Shown in pieces: positions 1-11,492 of a stretch of 64,000 nucleotides of DNA (position 1 is its first letter; each line of letters begins with the position of its first letter). The notes beneath the pieces are model-generated. The model saw only the letters and a list, made by a program, of their open reading frames with translations, did not search any database and was not told the DNA's origin. The translations under genes were made by a program, and so were the position numbers. The stretch is taken from positions 3,198,001 to 3,262,000 of the forward strand of contig NW_026947544.1 of assembly GCF_034190915.1 (NCBI RefSeq), read 5' to 3'. This stretch comes from Cavia porcellus (taxonomy: Eukaryota > Chordata > Mammalia > Rodentia > Caviidae).

Positions 1-791
1 TCGTTGTATAGACTGAGCAAATGTCTGTGCTTACTGTGCTTACTGTGCAATAGCTGTGCTTGCTATCAAAAGCATTAAAGAGATTATTACTGCTATAATT
101 AATCCAATTGCAAAGCATTAAAGAGGTCATTACTGCTATAATTAATCCAATTGTTCTCCTGGGTTACTTGCTATGTTGCTTAATTAAAGTACCAAACAAG
201 ACAGAGATAAGCAAATGATACCAAAGCTCCATGAGACTGAATGGAAGAAAACCCCTAGGCATCCTGCCTCTGATCACTACTGTGGAGGTACTAGAAAGAT
301 GGTGATGCAATTTAAAGGGTCTAGATTATATTTAACACATGAGAACGTATTTTGGTGCCACTCTGTCTTTCCTATCAATGACACAGGTATTTATCTTTAC
401 ATAATTATGACTTCATGATACTGCTTGCACGTTTCCTCCATTTACCAGCTGCACATACATAGTCTGAAGTCATCAAGCATAAAAAGCTAGGATAGGGTTA
501 TTCTCCATAAAGGTCTAGATTGTTTTCATTGATTATAGGTCTTGGATTGGGAGTATTGAGGCCACTACCTAATCGTGTAACAGTAGACAAGTCTTCTGAA
601 GATGTGATACAAGAGACATAATGGGAAAAGTAAATCTCATGCCAAATTTGCTCTTTTCCCAGAAGGAATCTCCTGGGGGACATACTTACAAGTGAATAAT
701 TAAATTTGTGTATAGCCCACCTATAGTATACAGCCCTGTAACTCTGCCAGGGACCCAAATCATCTTCCCCAAAATGAAGGGCATAAGCTTC
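1..791 (-). pseudogene. env: Class II ERV env remnant (copy in left arm)
   Basis: This is a decayed betaretrovirus-like envelope gene read on the minus strand. The longest open piece is 758-498 (86 codons), from the surface subunit. The fusion-peptide and transmembrane-subunit region lies towards base 1. The assignment rests on base-level similarity to the better preserved env at 35366-37200 (for example the context around 'ctatctgtatttc' and the region before the fusion peptide) and on an identical copy at 16743-17533. A 43-base tandem duplication (units starting near 72 and 115) breaks the frame. The plus-strand open frame at 215-418 is an antisense shadow. Confidence 0.75.
72..157. repeat. 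43-base tandem duplication inside env
   Basis: Two near-identical units begin with 'gcattaaaga' at 72 and 115 and share 'attactgctataattaatc'. The related env at about 35.95 kb has a single unit. Because 43 is not a multiple of three, the duplication shifts the frame. Both arms of the large inverted repeat carry it, so it predates the inverted duplication. Confidence 0.8.
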
Positions 792-806
792 AGAAATACA
801 GATAGT
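792..806. repeat. TSD copy carried in left arm
   Basis: 'agaaatacagatagt' is the reverse complement of the TSD that flanks the SINE-L1 insertion at 10305 and 16728. Its presence here shows that the left arm copied the 5' insertion junction. Confidence 0.85.
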
Positions 807-901
807 GGGGCTGGGGATTTAGCTCAGTGGCATAAGCACCTGCCTTGCAAGCAGGCGGTCATGAGTTCAATCCCCGGTACCGATTAAAAAAAAAAAAAAA
901 A
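807..901 (+). mobile_element. ID-like tRNA-derived SINE (left arm copy)
   Basis: This is a full-length element starting 'ggggctggggatttagctc', which matches the 5' end of the rodent ID/BC1 family. An A-box-like 'tagctcagtggc' and a B-box-like 'gagttcaatcc' of the internal pol III promoter are visible, followed by a 16-base poly(A). It is identical to 16635-16727 on the other strand apart from tail length. It is followed directly by L1 5' UTR sequence and not by a TSD, so it is part of the SINE-L1 chimera and not a separate insertion. Confidence 0.9.
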
Positions 902-1026
902 CCTACATCTGCCTCCCCATCCCGACTGTGCTTGGAGAGCTGTGGAGCTTCCAATAAGCAGGTGGCCACACAATGTCCCTGAGGCCCAGCTTATCTGGAA
1001 CTATGGAGTTCTAAACAGGCAGAAGA
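902..1026 (+). mobile_element. L1 5' UTR fragment cut at the inverted-repeat breakpoint
   Basis: This matches the reverse complement of 16510-16634, the 5' end of L1-A, without visible mismatch, then stops. It is the inner end of the left arm, so the inverted duplication breakpoint falls inside the L1 5' UTR. Confidence 0.85.
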
Positions 1027-1230
1027 TTTCTACCGAGAGCTTAAAAACAAAGAGAATAACTTACCAAGTGCTGAGTCATAAATTTTAACTTCAAAGTGAA
1101 AATGATTTCATAATGAGTTAAATGAGTACTCAGTAAATTTTCACTGGGGATGGACTTTTAACTAACTCTTACTTTTCTGTAATTTTGTGTTTGTCATTTT
1201 AAAAAACCCATCTCATTATAATAATAAAGA
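1027..1230. other. Unassigned AT-rich sequence
   Basis: I recognise no gene or repeat family. It begins at the inner breakpoint of the inverted repeat. Confidence 0.5.
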
Positions 1231-1440
1231 TTTGCATGCCAAGCATAGTGGTTCACATTTGTGATGCCAGCACTTGAAAGGATGAGGCAAGGGAATTGCT
1301 GCAAGTTTAAGATCAGCCTGGACTACAAAATGAGCTCAAAAACAGCCTGAATTGCAAAGCAAGCCTGTGTCAGAAAGACCAGAGCAGAGCAGAGGCAGAG
1401 CAGAGGCAGAGCAGAACAGAGCAGAGCAGAGCAGAGAAAA
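1231..1440 (+). mobile_element. B1-like 7SL-derived SINE with (gcaga)n tail
   Basis: 'gccaagcatagtggttcaca' followed by 'gatgccagcactt' and 'gatcagcctggactacaaaa' is the usual order of a B1/Alu-type monomer. From about 1380 an irregular (agagc)n tract runs to about 1437. The element is diverged. Confidence 0.75.
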
Positions 1441-2247
1441 GAAAGTCTTACCACATCAAACAATGTAACTTACCCATGTCAAACTAACAGGGAAAAGGTC
1501 TCCATTTTTAATAGTGTCATCTTGTGAAATTGGCAATATAGAATTCCATTCAGAGGACACTAGCGAGGATTCTAACTACTTCTCTCTTTACTAAGTATAT
1601 TTCAAGTTGGGAAGTACAAATTTATTTCCTTGTTAATGTATTATTGGATAAATGAAAATGAAGGGAATACAAAAATTACTTTTACAGAAGCCTCACAGAT
1701 CATGCTTCTTCAAGTGAAGTTCACAGTCTCAAACAAATAAACAAAATCAAATAGAACAAAGTGTTGGGGAAAACAAAAATATGAAAAATGTAGGGAAAAG
1801 TAGATTGTATTTCTCAGCAAGGTTTATAGCCATTGGTATTCATGTATCTTCCCCGGTGCCTAGTCCAAGCAGACCCAATTTTATGAGTAGCCCACAGCCT
1901 TACTCTCTCGACCTACCTGAATGTCAAGGAAGAAAAGATCTCTTCAGAGAGACTGGAGGTTAACCGAGATTCTCATCTCACTTCACTCCCCCTGGATACA
2001 CCAAGAAAGGGTAAAAAGATCTCATGTAACATGGAAGTCAAGCCAGAGAGCCATTAAACCTAAGGACACCTGAAGGTGGTGGCACCCCACAAGAAAACCA
2101 AGTGTGTTTATGGTTTTTCTCAATAAACACAATTAGGAAAGGGAAAGAGGTCACAATATAAGAATCAAGATGTTCCTCTTCAGTATCAGAAAGATATTGC
2201 AGAAGAGACATCCAGACACCAGGGAAGATGAAGGTAGTGGGTGTCTG
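1441..2247. other. Unassigned sequence
   Basis: No coding frame beyond about 60 codons and no recognisable repeat family. Composition is AT-rich. Confidence 0.4.
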
Positions 2248-2990
2248 TTATGGATTTAAGAACTGGTGATCAACTTAACACCAGCTGGATTACATCAGCA
2301 TGGTGCTGAGTGTAGAGGTTCCACCATCTGTTTTGCCAGCATAAATAGAGACGTGGAGAGGGAGAAGCTAGGCATTGAGGCATGGAGACATTGTGGGTCC
2401 TCCTACATGTTGCTGTTTGAGCCATTGGTTCTCCCGGAGAAGTTCTGTTCCTCACATTGAGCACTGCTTCCTGGCTCCAGAAGGGAAGACATGTGCTGCT
2501 TGGTCTCCAGGATGAACTCATCACGCTGGCTTCCTGGCAAGTACTTGACTGTGTATATCATTGGAGGAGCTCGGGGCCTCCGTGTCACTGAGGATGGCTG
2601 TTGTTCTCTTCAGGACAGCCCTGGTCTTTGTTATGACTGTGGCTTCTTGGCTCCAGTGTAGAACCCTCATCCCACCAGCACAGCTCCTTCACCCCACTAA
2701 CATGGACTTTCTGGTGTCCACTGCTGAGCTTTGGGCCTTCCCTGCCTGGGTCCATAAAAGAGACTGGCATGAATCCTTCTGGTGGCTTCTGGACATCCAG
2801 TTGGATGCATAGGAGGCATTGACATGAGCTCTGGGTTTTCATCTAGACTCATGTGGGAAATTGCTGTGGGGTTTAGGCCCTTGACTAAATATTCCATGTC
2901 TTTGGTGCTGTGAATAGATTTCCTGCAGTTTCTTGTAATAACTCTGGGTGACCATCATGAAAAAATATTATAAACTCCATGTCTTGATTT
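2248..2990 (+). repeat. Interspersed repeat R1 (unclassified, ~750 bases)
   Basis: The block starts 'tgttatggatttaagaactg' and shares sequence with 42360-43150 in the same orientation over nearly its whole length, including 'caacttaacaccagctggat', 'gatgaactcatcacgctg' and 'gagctcggggcctcc'. Two diverged copies 40 kb apart show a dispersed family. I cannot decide between an LTR and a non-autonomous DNA transposon. The several open frames of 60-85 codons here are on both strands and look like shadows of a GC-richer repeat. Confidence 0.7.
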
Positions 2991-4164
2991 TAATTCTTCT
3001 CCTCCCAATCCTGACTACAACAGTGTCCAAGAACATTGTTTACTATTTTTGTCCAGCTGCTCCTGCAGGTCTGTGCCAAACACAGCTACTTGTCTATCAC
3101 AATGGTTCTGGGACTATATCATTGGAATGAGGAGGTTAGAGATGCTAGACATGCATCAAATGATGTTTTCCATTAGCTTGAGACTGCTTACATAGCATGA
3201 GGCATTTATCTTCCATGGACTCTTCTTGGTACTCAGGGAGATACTCAAGGACATGAAATCATAGTCACTGCCTGATTGACATAAACTTTCATGAACAGGC
3301 CTGGGAAAAAGAGACTGAGAGGTCATTCATGACTGATGTGGATTAGCAAGTGATGAAATCAGGAAGGCACCTGGACCACATAAATAGTGCTCTTCACATA
3401 CCAAGCAGATGATCATAAACTCCTGAGAAGCCTGGTCCAGAATGAAAGCATTTATCAGTGCAAGATCACCAGCATATGCCAGCTTCCAAAGGAAATCATC
3501 ATCCAGGCTGTCATGCTGGATTACAGGCAGACCTTCAATCATTCACATCTGTGTCAAGGCTATCAGTTCTTCTGTATCTTTCTGGTAGTTGAAAAACTAC
3601 CAGGAAATGACCTGTTAGAATACTAAAGGAGGAATAACAATGAGGTCATGAAATAAAATAAGTAGAAGGACAGAAAAGATGAGGTTTCAGGCCAAGAATC
3701 ACCATTTTAAACACAGAATCTCTATTTTAAACACTCACTATGTTCTGAGATTAGACACATCAGGACCCAAGATATAGTAACCAGATGCTAGTTAGATCCC
3801 AAAGCATCAATGGACTTCACTGTTCAATAATACTGAACTCCTTTGGATATTTACTTTTGCAGATAGATATTGGACCCACATAAGCTTAAGGAAGTGAGTC
3901 TCTGATAAGAGTTCTTAGAAGAGAGAGATGACAGAAAAGCTGTTAGCAATTGGTGACACTGTTAGATTTTTGATGGTGGAGCATAAGTTCAAACAGTTCT
4001 TTCCTGATATCTGGTCACTTGAGGCACTAAGAAGGAAAGAGCTCATCTGAAGAGAAAGCTAGCAATGTGAGAATATGGAAGGAGTTTTATAAAATAGCAG
4101 AGGTTGGCAATCCTATAAAATGAAGCCCAGCCTTAGTAGTCTAGTAAGGCTCTCTCAATTTAAA
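2991..4164. other. Unassigned sequence
   Basis: Short open frames exist (for example 3387-3626 plus), but none has a recognisable motif. An old processed pseudogene cannot be excluded. Confidence 0.35.
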
Positions 4165-4325
4165 AATAAATACATGGTGCACTCTCCTGTAATGGCATGG
4201 GGGCACACTTCTGTAATCCCAGTTGGAGCAGGCAGATCATTGGAACTTTGAGACCATCCTGGGCTAAAAAGTAAGCCCAACTTGAACCACAAAAATAAAC
4301 ACATAAATACATAAACAAACAAAAG
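4165..4325 (+). mobile_element. Degenerate B1-like SINE
   Basis: 'cttctgtaatcccagttgg', a shortened 'gcaggcagatcattgg' and 'gagaccatcctgggctaaaa' follow the B1/Alu order. The tail is an A-rich (aaataaacac)-type stretch. Confidence 0.7.
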
Positions 4326-6499
4326 AACTTGTGATGTAACTAAGAGCAAGTCCCTACCCTCCCTCTGTGTCGACAGTGTATCTTAAAGGACAACATGGGG
4401 TTTAGACACTGAGTCAAATTCTGGGCCCCGTGGTATTTTTGATAAGCAGTGGATTAAAAAAAATGGTTTTTAAAGTCATGTTCCTGAGAAGCTCAGAAAA
4501 AGATATCATAAAGGTAAATATAAGGTTTCCTAGATTAAAATTTCTGGTGAAAAATAGTGTCTTTCTCAGGAAAGTCCACACTTCTATTGCTTATAATTCT
4601 GAGTATTCTTTACAGAGACAACAATTCTATCTTCTCCATCTTAGCCAAGGTAATAAGGTCGTGACCGAAGAACAACAGTGAACAATCCTTTGAGCAATGC
4701 TACGTAGGGAGTTGAGGCACACCTACTCATGAGTCACATATGATGTTGTTTGTTTTAATGGCATACAATTACTTCCAGGGCAGAGGATATCCAAGCACTT
4801 GGTGATTGGTAGCCCATGAAGTGAATTTTAATTAGCTGTGACAATGACTGTGTCTGAAAGTGTAAAGACCCACCTCAAAGCCAGTGTTAGTCATGAATTA
4901 TGGATAATACAAAATTCAAGGGGAGTCTGATGATGTAGAAACAAAAGTTGGCAGATTATGCCAAACATTACAACTATGTGTGAGTTTTTCACAGCATAGC
5001 ATTTAACAGCAAAATTCTGTCACCGACCAAAGTTGCAAAATGTCCACTCCAGGATCCTGCACTGAACGCTTCCCAGAGGACCAACATCACAGCCACTGCT
5101 TCTGTAGTATGAATAAGAACCTTTGTGCACAAAACCAGATATTAATTTCAAGAGCTAATGTTAAAGAAAAAATAAAAGATGAAAGGTGATCATCGTAAGT
5201 TGAGAATATTGCTTGGCCGTAGAACATTTGCAATGTTATCACAAAACTATTATATAATATTGTGAAGGAATAAGTAGATGACTCTTTTTGGAAGGACAAT
5301 TATGCTCATTTTAACTAAACCCAGCCCCTATCTCAATGCGCTGATATGTACAAAGCTGGTTAGGTCATTCCTTTGGTTTGGCCTTTCCATTTGCTATAAG
5401 CAGTGTATGTTGGGCTGGCTAAGGATCTAATTTGTATCCTTTGAAGCAAAGGTACAGTCACTGTTTCTCCACCCACTGACTTCCCCCAAAAAACATGCTT
5501 ATCCCATATTTCTAAATATATAGAACTGGCTATGCTTTTCCATTACCCTTTCAATTGTCCTTAACTAATATAAACCAGTCTAGCTGAGGTGCTGGTTTAT
5601 CATCTTTGAAGCACAGTGACAAAGAATATTTCCTGGCCCCAACTCTCAAAATATGTGTGCATGCTGGGTGATACAGGGAGCCAGGCTGTGGCTGGAATCT
5701 GATCTGGAGAGGAAAAACTGTAACTTCACAGGGCATAAAAGATCACATCTCAGAGCTAAATCACTGGCCCAAAACATTAGATACTACCTCAATTTTATTA
5801 TGTATATTAGTCTTTCTATATGCCCTTCACTTTTCATGTTGCACAAACGGTATCAGGCCTCCCACACAGTCTAGCCTACTCAAGTACTGTCTGTCATTCT
5901 CCCTGCCACTCATTCTAGAATCATTTACTTCTTCATGGATGAATAAAACCCATATTTTGATCTCCTTTATTTCAATTAACCATCACTTCATCTGGACTAA
6001 GGACCCCTATGTTTTCCAAAAACAATAAATATGCATGAAATCTTATTCTCATCATCGGTTGCACTGGTAGTGGTAGATTAGAGTTGACTTGGTAAAATTC
6101 CAATAATTTTATATAGGATTACAATTTAAACTTCACAGTCTGACTTCCCAGAATGAAGTCCAAGAAATGCTGTTTCTAACTGGTAGTTTATGTGACTGGA
6201 ATGTACAATCTTCTCACCAAAAATGACACTATACAGAATCACATGCTTACAATCCACTGGACTTTATATGACTAATTTAGAGGTAGGCCGAACATAGGAA
6301 GTATAGTTACCAGATGCAAGTAGCACATAGCAGTCCAATCATCAAGTGTATCCACTGGGCAAATATATTCATTATTATCAGAAGAGAAAACCCTTACCAT
6401 ATTGGTTAGGAAGATGTTACCTAAAGAACACATGAATGTACCATCTCAGCAAATTTTAGATTACTTGTCAGATTGCTAAATTCTATTCTTCTTTCTCAA
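4326..6499. other. Unassigned AT-rich sequence
   Basis: No recognised gene. It may contain the 5' part of ERV-A, but I could not match an LTR or primer-binding site here. Confidence 0.35.
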
Positions 6500-8376
6500 A
6501 GCAAGTGTACTTCATATGAGAGACTTTGGATTAATAAATGCAAACTTTCATAAAACTAAAACACAAAGGAAAATCCATCTACAAATTATCCATGATGGTA
6601 CATAGGTAAAGAGAATCTACAGTCTTTGCAACATAAACTTGGAAAAAAGACACAGGACAGGCACAACATTCTCTCATGAAAGTCTGAAACTGTGCTGTTA
6701 AAGTGCCTATTAAAAAAAAAAGAAGACAATTGAAAGGCAAAGGAATCCTGAGGTAACCAAAACAAAAAATCAGATCACCACTGTAAAGTGCCTCCCAAAT
6801 GGGCTGCTGGAGAAAAACAAAGATTTTTATAAAAAAAAAAAATCTCAAGATGTTCAAATTAGTTCTCCTTTTCAAGATATTCATAAAGATATACAAAACC
6901 TTTTCAACTTATCCACACAATTAACTTCATTCCCTACAACCAGTTCAGAAGATAAACCTTCTGTTTCTGTGCTCAAACATCCCCCATCCTTCTCCATAAC
7001 TGTCAGCTCAGTAACAACTTCTCTCCTTTCTTGCTTACAAAAAAGATGATGTACAGTGATGTGTACTGCTACTGTGCTTTCTAGTCACTAAAGAGAGGGA
7101 CTCAAAACTGCTTACTTCTAAAACCAGTGTGCAGGCAGCTTTTAACATTTTTCTCTTGAAGAAATTGAGGCAAATTGCACTAAATACTTGAATCCAGCCC
7201 TCTCGTATTCCTGATTGTTTAGATAACATAATTCAAGTTTTTCAAATTATGTCAGGTGGTATGACACATTTTGCTCATTTGGGTCTGTCCCCAGTAAAAT
7301 TTCTACATTTTGAGTTTCAGTCAAAGACACTCATATCAGAGCAGGTATGGAGTAATCAAGACAGGGAGGATGAAAATCTTAAAACTATTATGCATGAAAT
7401 GTCCTGCACAGGCTGATATGCTGAATTAAAAACTGAGGCTCAGGCCAGGCCCCTTCTTTTTATACAGAGTAAAGAATTTCTATGACATAGGTGGACTTCC
7501 ATCCCACAGAAATAAATCTTTTAGTCAGATACTATGGAATCCTACAAAAACTTACACTAGGTTCATAACATGACATTCAGAAGCCATAAGTCAGGAAATT
7601 TCTCACACCAATGCAGCTAAAATGCTCATTCATTAATCAGCATATGAGACTGCCAAAGTTGAGTTCAAATGAGCACTGAGCCTCAGGCTGTTTACATTCT
7701 GGAAATTTGTCTGTTTACATTCATTCATGACACAATATTAGATCTACCGATAATATTTTTGTGCTCATGGCACAGGCTCTATCTTAAAACACTGCAAATG
7801 AATTCACCTCAATACTTGGCTATACTGTAACAAATGGGAACACACTAGCACTTCAGCACCCCTGAAGGAACCAACCCCTTGAGCTACTCAAGCTGCTTCT
7901 AGACAAGGCACTGATTTACAAACAAATCCATGAATGTATTGTATGAAAGGTTTACCTTAGAAAATCATTGTAAATCTGAATGTCAATAAAAAACAGAACA
8001 GACTTGCAGAGTAACAAACCATGTACTCAAATCAAAGGTCCCAAAAATGAAAGACTACACAGTCAGCACTACAATGATTCAGACCCTCTTAAGTCAGTAA
8101 TCTCCAGTTCCAATCAGACAAGGAACTATTCATCTGCCAGAATGGGTGTGCAGAGAAATCTTGCCTCCTTTGTTCCTATGCTCTGGCAAATCAATCAGAG
8201 TGCACATTTGTATGTACTAAGAAGTTTCTTGTATTAATTTGTTGGGGGAGAAAAGTCAGTTTTAATTCCCACTGAAATTTCCATTCCTGACCTTGCCCTG
8301 CAAGTGAACCTGTTAGATTCAAGTGTTTAAACAAGAAAATTTATTTTTCCCAGATATTACAGTTCAAAGATCATCT

Positions 8377-8481
8377 TGCATTATTAATCTAAAAGGAGAA
8401 ACTTTTAGTGGACTGATGGATACAGGAACTGGTGAAATTCTACTAAGTAGCCCATCAGGGACACCTGCTTGGCCAACTTGA
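8377..8481 (+). pseudogene. pro: ERV-A aspartic protease remnant
   Basis: The plus-strand frame through 8410-8433 reads GLMDTGTG, with the retroviral aspartic protease triad DTG at 8419-8427. The preceding strand context (NLKGETFSGLMDTGTG) fits the start of a betaretroviral protease. The homologous ERV-B site at 41853 reads LLDTGTD. The frame is broken on both sides, so no active enzyme is expected. Confidence 0.65.
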
Positions 8482-9192
8482 CCCACTTCCAGTTTTGATA
8501 GGCTTAGACTCCTCTCAGTCTATTTCACAGAGTTCCCAGACCCTCACCTATGTAGACAATGAAGGACAGGCAGGCATTGTTACTCAATTTTTTGTGCCAA
8601 AATAGTTTTACTATGGGGCATAAATCTTACAAAAGAATGGAACAGTCTCAATTACTTCTACCCCTCAGACTTGTGCATTACCAGCTAGCAGGATGATCGA
8701 CAAGATGGCATAAAAAGAAAGTAAAAGTTTGGGTAAAATCATGCAGGGCTGTACTCTTCATTTTACTTTAATCACACAAAATAGATCCCACATTCATGAT
8801 GACATTCATTAGTACTTTTCCTAAAGAAAGTGATGCAACAATTGTAATTGTGTCATTTTAAGGCTATTTTGTTATAACTGGTTTTTAATCTGCTAAGAGC
8901 TCTATTAAATAGTACTACAATTTTTATTGATCATATGAAAACCCACTCTCACCCTCTAAGTCCAAGGTCATTACTCACTTGTAAGCAGGTGCTTTTGTAA
9001 ATCTGGTTTCCATGTTTAATAAAATGAGGCAATCCAATAAATGTTTTTATCAAGATTCTAAATCTCTGCAAAAGAAATTTAGCATTACCGGAACACAAGC
9101 TAGATGAATCATGATATTGTGTCCTGCTGCTCTGCTTATTACGAGGCAGATTCCTTAACACAGCTGCAATCCCAAAGGTCATGGAACCTGTC

Positions 9193-9270
9193 AGTTATGC
9201 TATATGGATATTATCACCAATATAATCAATGGATATATCATGCTATATGGATATATCACCAATTATAACA
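9193..9270. repeat. Short AT-rich tandem duplication
   Basis: 'atgctatatggata' followed by 'atcaccaat' occurs twice about 46 bases apart. Confidence 0.7.
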
Positions 9271-10304
9271 AGGGTAAATATATTCATCCTTCTGTAGATA
9301 TCTTCTCATAGATATATGACCCATGCTATATATTGTTCATATAAACAAAGCTAGCATGTCATATAGCATTGTGTAGCAGTATTTTCTAACTTAGCAATGT
9401 CACAAAAAATAAAACCTGACATTGATTCTGTTTAAATTAGTAAACATTTTCAGAATTTGCTTGGGAAATCAATTATAAAGCTTGATATAGGAAATTCCTA
9501 TAATCGCAAAGATCAACAGATAACCAAACACACTCATTGTAAATTAAATAAAATTAACTAGGTAAACAAAACAAGGTGGGAATACCAGGCTATATAGGTG
9601 TTATAACTGTTCAGCATACTGCTTGGTTTTACCTCCAAACAGATGTTTGGAATGATCCAACATCACTTTAAAATTGGGGCTGAGGACATACTTTTATTTC
9701 CTTAAATAACTAGGAGAGATGACGGTCATAACTGTTTCGTGACCAGAATCCAATTCATCTAAATGAAATGTTTAGCCTTCTGCCAAGACCTCAAGAAACA
9801 TCCTAGATAGCACATCACCCACTATCCTGGGAAAACTTTCAGCACACCATTTGTGAGATTTTCCACTTAGTTAAAAGCCAGAGTTTGGTTCAATCATATA
9901 ATAGTACTTGCCCTGTGATGCTTGCTCTCTTAGCAGCTACAAAATATATTCCTGTGGTTCAAGGAAAATAGTAGACAGCCTACATATTCAATTCACCACT
10001 GCTTGGGCCCATTACATGGATGACAGGCCCAGAAGATATTTCCAGTATATAAGGAGCAATAACAATACACATACTATCCTGCCTAGATCACACATTTAAA
10101 TGCATAAATGAAAGCTGGTCAAGCTGATTAATAACTCCTAATTTGTGTATGTATCTTTCTGTGTAGCCCATTTTGCAATATTCCTCTCCTTGAATGTTAG
10201 ATAAAACTTAGAAATTACATCAGTCTAAAAGAAAATTTACCTTAGTAACCTGAAATTATTTTCTTTCAGATGATAAGTTTGTAAGATAATTTAAACCTAA
10301 CATT

Positions 10305-10319
10305 ACTATCTGTATTTCT
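10305..10319. repeat. TSD, 3' side of the SINE-L1 insertion
   Basis: 'actatctgtatttct' is identical to 16728-16742. On this side the L1 poly(A), seen as T on the plus strand, follows directly. ERV-A env reads continuously across the two copies, as judged from the uninterrupted ERV-D env. Confidence 0.95.
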
Positions 10320-11492
10320 TTTTTTTTAAATTTTTATTTAAAAGAGAAAAAGAGAAAAAACAAAACAAAACAAAGCGGTGTAAGGGTACAAGTAATACAG
10401 AACTGCAAAAAAAAAAAAAAAACAGTAAGAAATCACCAGTTAATAGATTACATATTATCATCTTAGAGATACTTGCTCAAATCATACAAAGCATACAAAG
10501 TGGACATTCAAACAGTGAGACTGCAAACAATTGTGTTCAATGATCCAGCCAAAAACATTAATATGGTCAGCTATTTAACACCCCTAAACACACTTGCTGT
10601 TGTATCCTTTAGAACACTTTCTTCCCTCTCTTTTTTACAACAAAACTTACACATTTTGGGTTTTATTACTCTTTAGTTCTTATTACTTTTTTGTGGAGGA
10701 GAATAAAGTTAAATATTGCAAAACAAAGGTGTCAGTCAAAACCAAGGATAGAACATGATGTAAAACAGAGAACAAGGTTATCAACAATGGTTATCAACGT
10801 TGTCTCTTGTTTCCTTAAAAAGAATTGTCTATCTCATTAGATATTATAAATTTGAACAAAACAGTAGAGAACAAGACCAATAAACCTTAAGCATTGTAAA
10901 CATTAAAGGACTTCCAAAGGACACAACAGTACAAACCAGAATGGGCATCTTAGTGAATCTTATTGCCTTCAAAGTAATTGTCTATACCCTCAAACTTGAT
11001 GCTATCATACAGAATGGAACAGAATGGAACAGAGCCTAATCAGTCAAAACAAGATAGTGGGAGTATTACACGACTTCAAAACAAGTTAATAGGAAATCAA
11101 AAAAAGTTACTATTATATATATCCTGCTAATTTTTAAAATTTTTCCCCTTAATTAAAAAAACATAAAAATAACTAAATAATTTTTAATGAATAAGGGAGA
11201 GATTGAGATAAAACAGGACATAACAATATAACAATACAGGTCAAACCATGACTGTTTCAGCAGCCTAGTGCTTCACCACCAAATAACCCAACTTAATAGT
11301 AGTTACCATAGTGTGTGTCTTTTTCCTTGAAATATTTGAATAAAACTTCATATACTATAGCTTCAAATATTTCCATATCAAGAAGCCCAGAATAAAGCCT
11401 TTCCAATTAATAAGTGACAACTTTATAAGGCTTCAAGGCCACATAGTGGGGAATCATGATTACCACATATTTTTATATATTTGAATCATTAT

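Larger units (their letters stand above)
1..1026. repeat. Left arm of ~1-kb near-perfect inverted repeat
   Basis: Reading this arm forward matches the reverse complement of 16510-17533 base for base in every stretch compared by eye. The only difference seen is the SINE poly(A), 16 A here against 14 in the other arm. The arm includes ERV env, a 15-base TSD copy, a full ID-like SINE and about 125 bases of L1 5' UTR. Similarity stops abruptly after base 1026. The outer end lies beyond the window, so the true arm is longer. The spacer is about 15.5 kb. Confidence 0.95.
6500..10304 (+). mobile_element. ERV-A 5' part: class II ERV, gag/pro to env remnant
   Basis: A heavily decayed betaretrovirus-like provirus on the plus strand. 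Bases 6.7-7.3 kb resemble 30.5-30.85 kb joined to 40.37-40.6 kb of ERV-B, for example 'tttctagtcactaaag' here and 'tttctagtcactgaag' there. A protease active-site stretch is at 8410-8433. From about 9.6 kb the sequence matches env of ERV-D ('cactatcctgggaa'). Most of pol appears deleted. The element is interrupted at 10305 by the SINE-L1 chimera and resumes at 16743. The start boundary is a guess; no 5' LTR was found. Confidence 0.65.

Noticed and set aside
215..418. 67-codon plus-strand frame, identical to one at 17116-17319 (minus)
   Set aside because: It is antisense to ERV env; identity reflects the inverted duplication, not coding constraint.
807..885. Possible tRNA gene from A and B boxes
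   Set aside because: Sequence and poly(A) tail identify an ID-like SINE; the acceptor and anticodon arms do not pair as in a real tRNA.
1380..1440. CRISPR-like or regulatory array of gcaga units
   Set aside because: It is a simple-sequence tail of a B1-like SINE without unique spacers, in mammalian DNA.
2561..2842. Overlapping 83-85-codon frames on both strands
   Set aside because: Both are in repeat R1, and the R2 copy does not preserve the frames clearly.
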